Origin: Malaya genurostris
Taxonomy: Eukaryota; Arthropoda; Insecta; Diptera; Culicidae
DNA: 64,000 nt
Direction: 5' to 3'
NCBI RefSeq assembly: GCF_030247185.1
Contig: NC_080571.1
Span: 105,545,128-105,609,127 of the forward strand
Shown here: in pieces, positions 55,520 to 64,000 of the stretch
Layout of the letters: every line of letters begins with the position of its first letter
Numbering within the stretch: position 1 is the first letter of the stretch
The notes under the pieces: model-generated
What the model was told of the DNA's origin: nothing
The model's input: the letters and a program-made list of their open reading frames with translations, nothing else
Database searches by the model: none
Made by a program: the position numbers and the translations under genes

Positions 55520-56427
55520 ACACGCTCTTTGAACATAACTCATGGTTTGAGTAGCGATTACTCAAATTCAAAATTTGAGTATGGATTTGAGTAAAGTAAA
55601 CTCGTTGCCATGAGTTCTCTCACATTTATTCATACATTAGAGTAAGCGTTGAGTTTTTAAACATTTGAGTGAAAAAATACTTCTTGCAGTTCAGAGCGTT
55701 TTCATTCTCGGAATATTCTTATCGAAATAAAGAATGCAAGAATACGTCGTTTTCCAGATCCGGCTTTGAAACATGAATCAACGTCAATAATAGAAGTTTT
55801 GTGGTTTCAATTATGCTTAGTGAAAAGCCCGGCATAAGGATATCAAAATAATTCAATTTTGACTCCAAACCGTGCAAAAGGAAACGGTTTTGAATCACTA
55901 TTTTGCGCATTCAAAAGAAAAAAGAATAACTTTGTATATGAAAATAACGAAGAAAAATTTCTTCATTTTGAGAACAAGGAACTCAAATTTTGAGTTTAAC
56001 TTATTAAAATTTTGAATATTTTTTTCTTATTTTGAGTAAAAATTACTCAAGTTTTGACACCTCTCGGTTAATTTTTCAAAAGGGCGTATAAGCAAGTGAC
56101 AGTTTCTCTTTGTTTACTTTCTCTTCTATTAATTACCAAGCGGTTTCCACGTTTATCACTCAACTCTTTGCATGAAATGATATCCGAAACTTTCGACTTT
56201 CAAACAGAATAGTGATATCAAAGAAAATCTTTTATTTTAATTACATCACAATAATCGAAAGAGAGAGTGATTAAAGAGAAACTGTCATATGCCTATACGC
56301 CCTTTTGAAAAATTAACCGAGAATTTCGTCCCTTAACTCAAAAATAAGTAGATAGGTGCGGTAACTCAAGTTTATAGTACGTGCACTTTTAATGAATTTG
56401 AGTGATGTGTCATTCAATTTTGAGTTA
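55520..56427. repeat. left part of an outer repeat with TTGAACATAACTCA terminus
   Basis: 55528-55545 (CTTTGAACATAACTCA) is inverted at 62447-62462, across the I-clade LINE. Between them, apart from LINE and MITE, lies about 800 bp rich in TTGAGT/ACTCAA words (for example ATTTGAGTATGGATTTGAGT). Probably one non-autonomous element into which the others inserted. Confidence 0.5.
56072..56312. mobile_element. MITE with long inverted ends at TTAA
   Basis: Inverted arms of about 45 bp start TTTTTCAAAAGGGCGTATA and contain GTGACAGTTTCTC / GAGAAACTGTCAT. TTAA borders both ends (56068-56071 and 56313-56316), as with piggyBac, but CTCGG and CCGAG outside TTAA are also inverted. So either the arms are longer (56063-56321) or the target was palindromic. 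Confidence 0.75.
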
Positions 56428-56751
56428 TTTTTTTTTTTCATAAATACGTTTATTTCATAGGCAATATACATAAGTTTTTCTTCGCCGTGGCATCCACAAT
56501 ACATAGTAGTTTAAACCTAATACATTTCGAATATCATATTAGTATGTTGGTACTCATTAGTTAATCTAAACACTGTTTTTATCAAGCGAGTTGCTATTTT
56601 AAATTACATTAAATAAAATACATTTATTTTGTACATGATCTTATAACTATTTCAGGATTGTTTGTATCAGTTCACCACTTATATTCAATATCCTATAGTT
56701 GGCTATTGGTTGAACTCATGGAAGAGAAAACAGTTTAACATAAAATAAAAT

Positions 56752-59700
56752 TTAAATTGGAACTCCAATGGATTTAATGAAATGATAAAGAAGTTTCATG
56801 TATGGAAGGTCACGACAAGCAAGAATGTCGCGAACTGGGACATTGGATAGTCTACCTTGGGTACGCAAGGAATTTATTAGTTGAGATCTGACATCACGAA
56901 ACTCCACGCATGTCCAAACAACATGGTCAATATCGCGGTAACCTTCGCCGCAAGCACAATGATTAGTCTCGGAAAGTCCAATTCGTGTAGTAACGTGTAG
57001 TGATTGGACATGAGTCTGGACATCACACGAATGAAATCTCTACTCACATCCAGTCCCCTGAACCATGCCTTTGTCGATATTTTAGGAATAATTGAGTGCA
57101 TCCACCGACCCAGATCATCTTTATCCCAAGAAGCTTGCCAGCTGGCAAGTGTTCTTTGGCGAGACGCGCTATAGAATTCGTTGAAAGCAATCGGTCTCTC
57201 ATAAATTTCACCCTCAATAGCACCACGTTTGGCTAAAATATCGGCTCTTTCATTGCCTGGAATGGAGCAATGAGCCGGAACCCAAACTATTGTGATTAGA
57301 TAATTATTATTCAATATGTCGTTCAGACACTGTTTTATTTTACCCAAGAAAAACGGTTCATTTTTGCCAGCAGCGTTTGAGCGAATGGCTTCAATTGCAC
57401 TCAGACTATCTGTGAAGAGGAAATAATGGTTTGGAGATAATGTGACGATTACATTCAAGCTATAATGAACTGCTGCTAACTCTGCTATATAAACAGATGC
57501 AGGTTCTTGAAGCTTGAATGAGGCCGAAACATTATTGTTGTCTTCCATTCGCGATCCGTCCGTGTAAAACATTTTCTCAGAGTTAATATGCCTGAACTTA
57601 CTTGAAAATATTTTTGGGATTTCCATAGAGCGTAGGTGGTCCGGGATTCCACGCACTTCGCGCTGCATGGATGTGTCGAAAAATAAAGTTGAGTCAGGTA
57701 CATTTAGGAGGCTGACACGGATAGGAATATATCTTGAAGGGTTGATTTCCTGTGACATATGGTTAAAATATACTGTCATGAATTTTGTTTGAGATCGAAG
57801 CTCGACTAGTCGTTCGAAATTATTAATTACCATGGGATTCAGCACATCACATCTTATTAGCAGGCGTGATGAAAGCTCCCAAAATCGATCTTTTAATGGA
57901 AGAACTCCCGCCAGAACTTCAAGACTCATTGTATGTGTCGAATGCATGCAGCCTAAAGCAATTCGCAAACAACGGTACTGAATTCGCTCAAGTTTGATAA
58001 TATGAGAATTTGCAGCGGAACGAAAACAAACGCATCCATATTCCATCACTGAAAGTATCGTTGTCTGATACAATTTTATTAGATCTTGCGGATGAGCACC
58101 CCACCAAGACCCTGTTATTGTTCGAAGAAAATTTACTCTTTGTTGGCATTTCGTTATCAGATACCTAATGTGTCCTCCCCACGTGCATTTGGAATCAAAC
58201 CACACCCCGAGGTATTTGAAAGTCAAAACCTGTTCGATTATTCTTCCCATCATATGAAGCTGAAGTTGCGCGGGATCATGCTTTTTTGAAAAGACGACCA
58301 GCTCTGTTTTCTCCGCAGAGAATTCGATACCAAGATGAACAGCCCAAACGGACAATTTATCTAAGGTATCTTGCAATGGTTTTTGCAGATCAATAGCTTT
58401 GGATCCAGTAACTGAAACCACGCCATCATCTGCCAATTGTCTTAGTGTACATGGGGTTACTAGACAGCTGTCAATGTCATTCACGTAAAAATTATAGAGG
58501 AGCGGACTGAGGCATGAGCCTTGCGGGAGACCCATGTAGCTAATTCTGATTGTTGCCAAATCGCCATGTGAAAAATGCATGCGTTTCTCTGACAAAAGGT
58601 TGTGCAAATAATTATTTATAACCGCTGGGAGTCCATGTTGGTGGAGCTTGTCTGAAAGAACATCAATGGAAACTGAATCAAATGCTCCTTTAATGTCTAA
58701 AAATACAGATGCCATTTGTTGCTTTTGAGCGAAGGCAATTTGGATGTCAGACGAAAGTAATGCAAGGCAATCATTCGTCCCTTTATTTCTACGGAAGCCA
58801 AACTGAGTATCTGACAACAAACCGTTCGTCTCGACCCAAGTGTCGAGACGTCGTAGAATAATTTTTTCGAACAATTTTCTGATGCAGGACAACATCGCAA
58901 TGGGTCTATATGAGTTGTGATTGGAAGCTGGTTTCCCCGGCTTTTGAATGGCGATAACTTTCACTTGTCTCCAGTCAGGTGGAACAATATTTTGCTCAAG
59001 AAACTTGTTGAACAATTCCAACAAACGTCTTTTTGCGAGGTCGGGCAGATTCTTCACCAAGTTGAATTTAATTCTGTCCAATCCAGGAGCGTTATTGTTA
59101 CAAGACATGAGTGCTATGGAAAATTCCATCATTGAAAAGGGGCTATCAATGGAATCATCATTTGAAGAAGACTCCCTAACAATGCTATGCGTAGGAACGG
59201 AATCTGGACAAACTTTCCTCGCAAAATCAAATATCCATCGATTCGAGTACTCCTCACTCTCATTTCCTACGTTACGATTCCTCATTCGTCTGGCCGTATT
59301 CCAAAGAGTGCTCATTGAGGTTTCTCTTGACAAACCTTCCACAAAATGTCTCCAATAGCTGCATTTCTTAACCCGAAGTATGTTCTTGTACTTGGTTTCT
59401 AAAACCAAGAATTTTTCAAAATTCTGAGGAGTTCCTCCTCCTCGTTTTAAAAACGTCTTGAAAGCATTTTGTTTCGCGTGTTTAGCATCTGAGCACTCTT
59501 TGTCCCACCAAGGATTTGGAGGTCTTCTGTTAGACGATGGACCAAGAAATCGTTTGGTTTGGGCTTGTTCTGCGGCCTCCAGAATCGAACAAACGAGGAA
59601 GTCATATTCTTCAAGTGGGGGAAGCTCTTCCATTGAAGTTAAGACACTTGAAATATTACTTTGGTATTTAATCCAGTAAATATTACTTTGGTATTTAATC

Positions 59701-60440
59701 CAGTCAATATTTTTTGTCAAATCATATGGAATATTAACTGAATTAGCAATGCCTTTGTTACTGCTAATTGAGATGATGATTGGTAAATGATCGCTACCAT
59801 GTAAATCAGGAAATACTTTCCAGGTGCAATCTAGTCGAATTGAAGTCGAACAAAGAGATAAATCTAATGCACTTGGACGTGCAGGAGGTCTTGGGATCCG
59901 TGTCATGCTACCCATATTTAGTACCGTCATGCTAAAATTGTCGCAAATATTATATATTAGAGATGATCTGCTATCATTGTAAACGGAACCCCACATCATT
60001 CCGTGCGAATTGAAATCTCCTAAAATCAAACGTGGAGCAGGAAGGGCTTCGACAATTTCATTAAGCTGTCGTTGTCCAACTTGAGCTCTTGGAGGAATAT
60101 ATACCGAAGCAATGCAAATGTCCTTTCCTTTAATGTTTATTTGACAAGCAACAACTTCTATACTAGAAGTCGAAGGAATGTTTAATCTATAAAAGGAATA
60201 ACATTTCTTAATTCCTAAAAGCACTCCACCATACGGGGAGTCTCTGTCGAGACGTATAATGTTAAAGTCATTAAAATTTAAGGCTATGTTTGATGTAAGC
60301 CATGTTTCGCACAAAGCAAATACATCACATTTTTGACTATGCAACAAAACTTTAAATGAATCAAGTTTTGGCATGATGCTTCGACAATTCCACTGCAGGA
60401 CAGTGATTGAATCATTTGCGGCGGATGATAAATTATCCAT
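56752..60440 (-). pseudogene. I-clade ORF2: endonuclease, RT and RNase H; C-terminal frameshift
   Basis: The likely start is the ATG at 60440 (MDNLSSAANDS). Domains: APE endonuclease (VLQWNCRSI, GDFNSHGMMWGS, GSDHLPI), RT (VFLDIKGAFDSV, LPQGSCLSPLLYNFYVND, LADDG) and RNase H (FYTDGSRM, AELAAV, FTDSLSAI, NERADILAK; all four acidic residues present). The frame then runs to a stop at 56877, but after about 56985 the adjacent frame encodes the usual zinc finger CACGEGYRDIDHVVWTC and ends with TAA at 56752-56754. So one base was lost and the finger is cut off. A 27-bp in-frame duplication repeats WIKYQSNIY near 59675. Confidence 0.9.
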
Positions 60441-61746
60441 CAAATGATACAAAACCTGAAAGAGCTGGCCATTGAGCTGATAACTGTTTCAAAAAAGTTC
60501 TAGCTATTGGAAGGAATGCTGTTATGATGGTCTTTAGAGGTTCAGAAATATTGAATGCAGCGAAAATCCATTCTACAATTTCCGAAAATTTCAGTAATCC
60601 TGTTGGTGAATGTGAAATGGAGCCCACTGGATTATTGTCTTTTCTTGAGCTAGTTCCTGGATTGGTTTGTGAATTTGACAAACCAGGAGGCACAGTTTTT
60701 GGTTTTAAATTTGGCTTTTTAGCTTTAACACGGGGATCTTTTTTTGAAGGTATAATTTTAGGTGTCTTTTTTGGTATTTTGTGGTTTGTTAATCTCCTCT
60801 TAACAGACCCTTGAGGAGTGACAAACGAGGTATCTTCACTATTTCCGTCAGAGTCAGATTCCTCTGGCTCCGCAAGATTTGAAAAACCGTTTTCGGTTTC
60901 CAAAGGGGAGACATGTATGACCGTTTTGAGCATTTCTGCATATGTGCGCTTAGACCGTGCTTTTAAAGAAAGCTTCATTTTGTCTTTACGCAGCTTAAAT
61001 GCAGCGCACACTGAAAGATCATCATGAGGGCTTTCCCCACAATAAACACATTTTTCAACATCTTTATCGCAAAGATTATCCTTATGAGGCCCTTGACATT
61101 TGATACATTTGGACTTATTACTACAGTAAGTAGCTGTATGTCCGAATTTTTTACAGTTCGTGCAATTCATAACATGCGGTACGAAAAGCCGAACAGGAAG
61201 ACGAATTTTATCGATATAGACATGGCTAGGCAATGCAGATCCGGCAAATGTTACGCGAAACGAATCTGAGGGACGATAAGACTTTTTTCCATCGACAATA
61301 GATGCTGAGTACAATTGTTTGCACTCGAGTATCTTAACTCCCTCAAGCATGGAGTTTTTAAAACGGCCAACTCCATTTTTAAGTAAATCATCTGCTGTCA
61401 GACTTGCTTCAGTCACAACACCGTCAATTTCTACCTCCTTCGATGGAATGTAAACTCGATATTCAATAGCAAATAATTTACAGGTTACAATATCGTTTGC
61501 CTGTTTCAAGTCGTTAACTACAACTCGAATTTTATCTCTATTAACCTTACAGATTTCTTTAACTTCAGAGAAATGTGATGTCAAATCCTTTGTAATTTGC
61601 ATCAAGTTTAAAATCTTTTCTTTTTTTCGAAGATAGACTATCCATGGCCCAGTGGTACCCTGTGGATAATGTTTAGCCCTCGGAGTATTTAAACTTTTAC
61701 TAGTATCCGGAATCGGATTCGGATGATCTTCCATGAGATCATCCAT
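60433..61746 (-). CDS. I-clade ORF1, zinc-knuckle Gag-like protein
   Basis: 437 codons from ATG 61746 (MDDLMEDHPNPIPDTSKSLN). The frame is open 102 codons further upstream, but that part reads through 5' UTR repeats and I do not count it. Middle domain GPWIVYLRKKEKILNLMQIT is typical of I-type ORF1. Three CCHC knuckles (CTNCKKFGHTATYC, CIKCQGPHKDNLC, CVYCGESPHDDLSVC) are followed by a basic, Pro-rich tail (KKTPKIIPSKKDPRVKAKKP). TAA at 60433-60435 overlaps the ORF2 ATG by 8 nt. Confidence 0.88.
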   Translation of the reverse strand: MDDLMEDHPNPIPDTSKSLNTPRAKHYPQGTTGPWIVYLRKKEKILNLMQITKDLTSHFSEVKEICKVNRDKIRVVVNDLKQANDIVTCKLFAIEYRVYIPSKEVEIDGVVTEASLTADDLLKNGVGRFKNSMLEGVKILECKQLYSASIVDGKKSYRPSDSFRVTFAGSALPSHVYIDKIRLPVRLFVPHVMNCTNCKKFGHTATYCSNKSKCIKCQGPHKDNLCDKDVEKCVYCGESPHDDLSVCAAFKLRKDKMKLSLKARSKRTYAEMLKTVIHVSPLETENGFSNLAEPEESDSDGNSEDTSFVTPQGSVKRRLTNHKIPKKTPKIIPSKKDPRVKAKKPNLKPKTVPPGLSNSQTNPGTSSRKDNNPVGSISHSPTGLLKFSEIVEWIFAAFNISEPLKTIITAFLPIARTFLKQLSAQWPALSGFVSFDG

Positions 61747-61887
61747 TACATTAAATTTTTTTTGTAAATTAATAATACCAAAATAAAAACTTATGTTTAG
61801 TAAAATTTCAGATATAAGAAATAAAAAATAAATTAAATTAAATCTACCTTGTAGCTGATGTCTCTGTTCCTTTATCGTGAAGAACGA

Positions 61888-61945
61888 CGTGAAGCTCTTC
61901 CAACGATTTCCAATTGGCAGTCTTTTGCTGTTTCCAATTGGCAGT
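61888..61945 (-). repeat. tandem duplication in the I-clade 5' UTR
   Basis: The unit TTTCCAATTGGCAGTCTT occurs twice (61906-61923 and 61931-61948 approximately), with a further CCAATTGGCAG overlap. Read on the minus strand this is what gives the spurious RRLPIGN repeat. Confidence 0.7.
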
Positions 61946-62134
61946 CTTCTGTCGTTTACTGCTATCTCAGTTGCTCTGCCGTCGTTGTGAACACCACTGC
62001 ACTTGCTGTACCTGACCCCAGGTACAGTGCTTTTGCTCTTGGTGGCGATCAAATGCGATGCTTGCAGTGTAGCACCTCGCGATATATGCCGTCTCTTTTG
62101 ATCCTACGCAGCGTACAAATTCTGGTACCTGGTA

Positions 62135-62270
62135 GATCAGCACTGGGTTGCTTTAGCACCTCTGTGCCTTTGCACCCCTTCGTCTTCGCACCTTTATGCG
62201 ATGGCACCTCTGTGACTCGTCACTTCTATGCTCTCGCACCTCTGTGTCTCTACACCTCTGTGCGTATGAA
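62135..62270 (-). repeat. CACCTCTGTG minisatellite in the I-clade 5' UTR
   Basis: About seven imperfect units of 15-20 bp, each with CACCTCTGTG or a variant (CACCTTTATGCG, CACTTCTATGC), near the 5' end of the LINE. Such 5' repeats often carry promoter activity in LINEs; that is inference here. Confidence 0.7.
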
Positions 62271-62452
62271 CGGGATGGCCTTCGTTGCTAGCTTTCCAGT
62301 CGGGAAACGCCCCGAATATTGCGTTTGCTATGGGCAGTTTAACTACCTGAAGCTTAGAATTGTCTCGGTAGCAGCCGTTAACTCACGAGCCAGTACAATC
62401 GAAACACAACCTCTTCGCTTGAATGGTTTTTACTGAATAGTTTTTTGAGTTA

Positions 62453-63299
62453 TGTTCAATGAGGTTGTATGAAAAACGGATTCGAAAAATGGTTGAAATT
62501 TTGAAAGTAACAATCCGCGAAAAATACACCGCAGAAGCTGAACTGTTTAATTGTTTTTTGAACCATTCTCCGAGGAAACATGCTCTTTCCTATCGTTCAT
62601 CCGGTGAAGATGTTTGATTTGTACATTATAAATAACTGATACTTCATGGCAAAGATATCGAACTTATCATTATTTGTAAGGAATGAGCGTGTCCCAGAAT
62701 TTTTTTAACGATAATAATAATCTAAACAAATTAAGCGCTTCGTTTTAGCTCCATTTAACTTTTAGTTAACTTTACAATGAGATTTGATCGAAGAGTTGCA
62801 TTGGTGACACCCCTTGATTCAAGTCCCCCTGAGTTCTCAATAGAACGGAAGAATCTTTTATTAAAATTTCAAAATGTTGCGTTCGCTGTATAGCTTGTAG
62901 ACCTACCATTGTTTTTAAAAGAAATGTTTCCCAGGCTTTTTGGTCTTTCTCATAAGGAAAGGTTATACTGCCACCAAGGATGGCTTTTATCGTATCAAAG
63001 AACGCTCACTGGCAACTCTTCACACGATTGAATCAGTGCCATCAAAGAGAGACGGATATCATCGCAACAACAAAAACCCGGCATGGCTCATTTAACATAG
63101 AATCGACACCAGGGCGAGAGCGAATTTCTCTCGATGACATTTTTGAGAATCAAAGGTTAGCACGCTGCTGTGGGGATCCTCTCTGAAGCAACAAACGGTC
63201 GCTTATTCTAGTTTCGCGATCCGATTCTATACAGTTGATAATTGCGATAGAATCATTTTACTATTGCCGCTGATTTAACTATGTGCATATAACCTTTGT
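62453..63299. other. no recognisable gene
   Basis: Starts with the last bases of the outer repeat (to 62462). The rest is non-coding, with no repeat partner in the window. Confidence 0.45.
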
Positions 63300-64000
63300 A
63301 TAAGTTGTGTCTATGAAAATGTCTGTGAATGCTGTATTGTCCGTCGCTAGCGACAACTTTCTCTTATCTTTCCGGAAATTTTCGGATCCCGGCTCGAAAA
63401 AAGGAGTCCGTTTTTGACGCTATCCATTTTCCAACTCTTCGAAGGATTGAAAATGTTGATCTGCCAGGCCGTGTACCATCGAACGGAATATGTGGAAGTC
63501 AGAAGGGGCGACATCTGGGGAATACGGCGGGTGGGGCAAGACTTCCCATTTCAGCGTTTCCAGGTACTTTTTGACCACTTTTGCGACGTGAGGCCGAGCA
63601 TTGTCGTGTTGGAAGATGACTTTACCATGTCGCTCTTGATACTGTGGCCGCTTTTCTTTTAGCGCGCGACTAAGGCGCATCAGTTGCGTATGGTAGCGAT
63701 CTCCTGTGATGGTTTTACCCGGTTTTAAGAACTCGTAGTAAATTGTTATTCATCTTTGAAGGTTTTTTCTCTTCCACCATCATGTTTGTCTTCGACATCG
63801 AAATCACCATTTTTAAAACGTTGAAACCACTCCCGACACGTTCTTTTACTCATAGCAGCATCACGGTAAGTTTCATTTCTGAAAGCATTCGATGCGCTTC
63901 ATTTTTTTTCGAATTGTGACAGAAAAGTAAAACTTCCCGCAAATGGCGAGAATTGGGCACATAAACAGACATTTTCGAGCGTGAATAATACGAAAACAAG
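63300..64000 (-). pseudogene. mauritiana-like DD34D mariner, internally deleted, cut by window edge
   Basis: Minus-strand ATG at 63972 opens MSVYVPNSRHLREVLLFCHN. After frame breaks comes CREWFQRFKNGDFDVEDKH, then a jump to LKPGKTITGDRYHTQLMRLS and an 86-codon frame (63680-63420): IFQHDNARPHVAKVVKKYLE ... PPYSPDVAPSDFHIF. There are 34 residues between the Asp of HDNA and the Asp of APSD. The segment with the first catalytic Asp is deleted. The C-terminus ends near VASDGQY (63340). Confidence 0.88.

Larger units (their letters stand above)
56428..62442 (-). mobile_element. I-clade LINE, near-complete with 10-bp target duplication
   Basis: TTTTGAGTTA lies at 56418-56427 and 62443-62452. The minus-strand element ends in poly-A (plus T run 56428-56438) after AATAAA and begins near ACTATTCAGTAAAAACC. 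ORF1 has zinc knuckles; ORF2 has endonuclease, RT and RNase H, the I-clade layout. The 5' UTR (about 61750-62440) holds two tandem arrays. One frameshift near the ORF2 end is the only damage I see. Confidence 0.93.

Noticed and set aside
61747..62052. 102-residue N-terminal extension of I-clade ORF1
   Set aside because: It translates tandem repeats of the 5' UTR; the downstream ATG at 61746 gives a normal ORF1.
61858..62436. 192-codon plus-strand ORF
   Set aside because: Antisense to the I-clade 5' UTR minisatellite; Leu/Cys/Ser-rich content reflects the repeat.

Overview
The window is eukaryotic and looks like a mosquito (Culicidae, probably culicine) chromosome. Grounds: a spliced, insect-type ankyrin gene; Jockey/Juan-like and I-clade LINEs; Tc1/mariner transposases with DD37E, DD37D and DD41D spacing (DD37E elements are known from mosquitoes); tRNA-derived SINEs; and AT-rich, repeat-dense introns. 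The organism call is inference.

The only cellular gene I can support is an ankyrin, best matched to insect Ank2, on the minus strand. Ten exons (52972 down to 25010) join without a stop into 3333 nt, 1111 codons: about 24 ANK repeats, a linker, an 18-nt microexon (29581-29598), the first ZU5 domain and the start of the second. The start codon and the 3' exons are outside the window or unseen. Its introns are 67 bp to 18.9 kb, and the last one runs off the left edge (>25 kb).

Everything else is mobile DNA, much of it nested. 1-5000: LINE, SINE, foldback and DD37D relics. 5010-11835: a repeat with a TATA/Inr/DPE promoter, split by a Jockey-clade LINE and followed by a partial tandem array that holds a TA-flanked MITE and an 8-bp-TSD hAT-like MITE, both with empty sites in sister units. 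11.8-28.5 kb: SINEs, LINE tails, DD41D and DD37E elements, one of them (25890-26814) with 174-bp inverted arms. 32.1-50.9 kb is one Ank2 intron: a CR1/T1-like LINE interrupted by a TAA-flanked Harbinger-like MITE and by Juan-like copy B; copies A (+) and B (-) form a roughly 3.5-kb inverted repeat; the intact full-length copy C sits in a DD37E relic. 53-64 kb: more relics, a MITE, an almost intact I-clade LINE (56428-62442) and a mariner cut by the window edge.

Three LINE families place the ORF2 ATG 8-11 nt before the ORF1 stop. Similarity statements are by-eye comparison within the window and family knowledge; no search was run.
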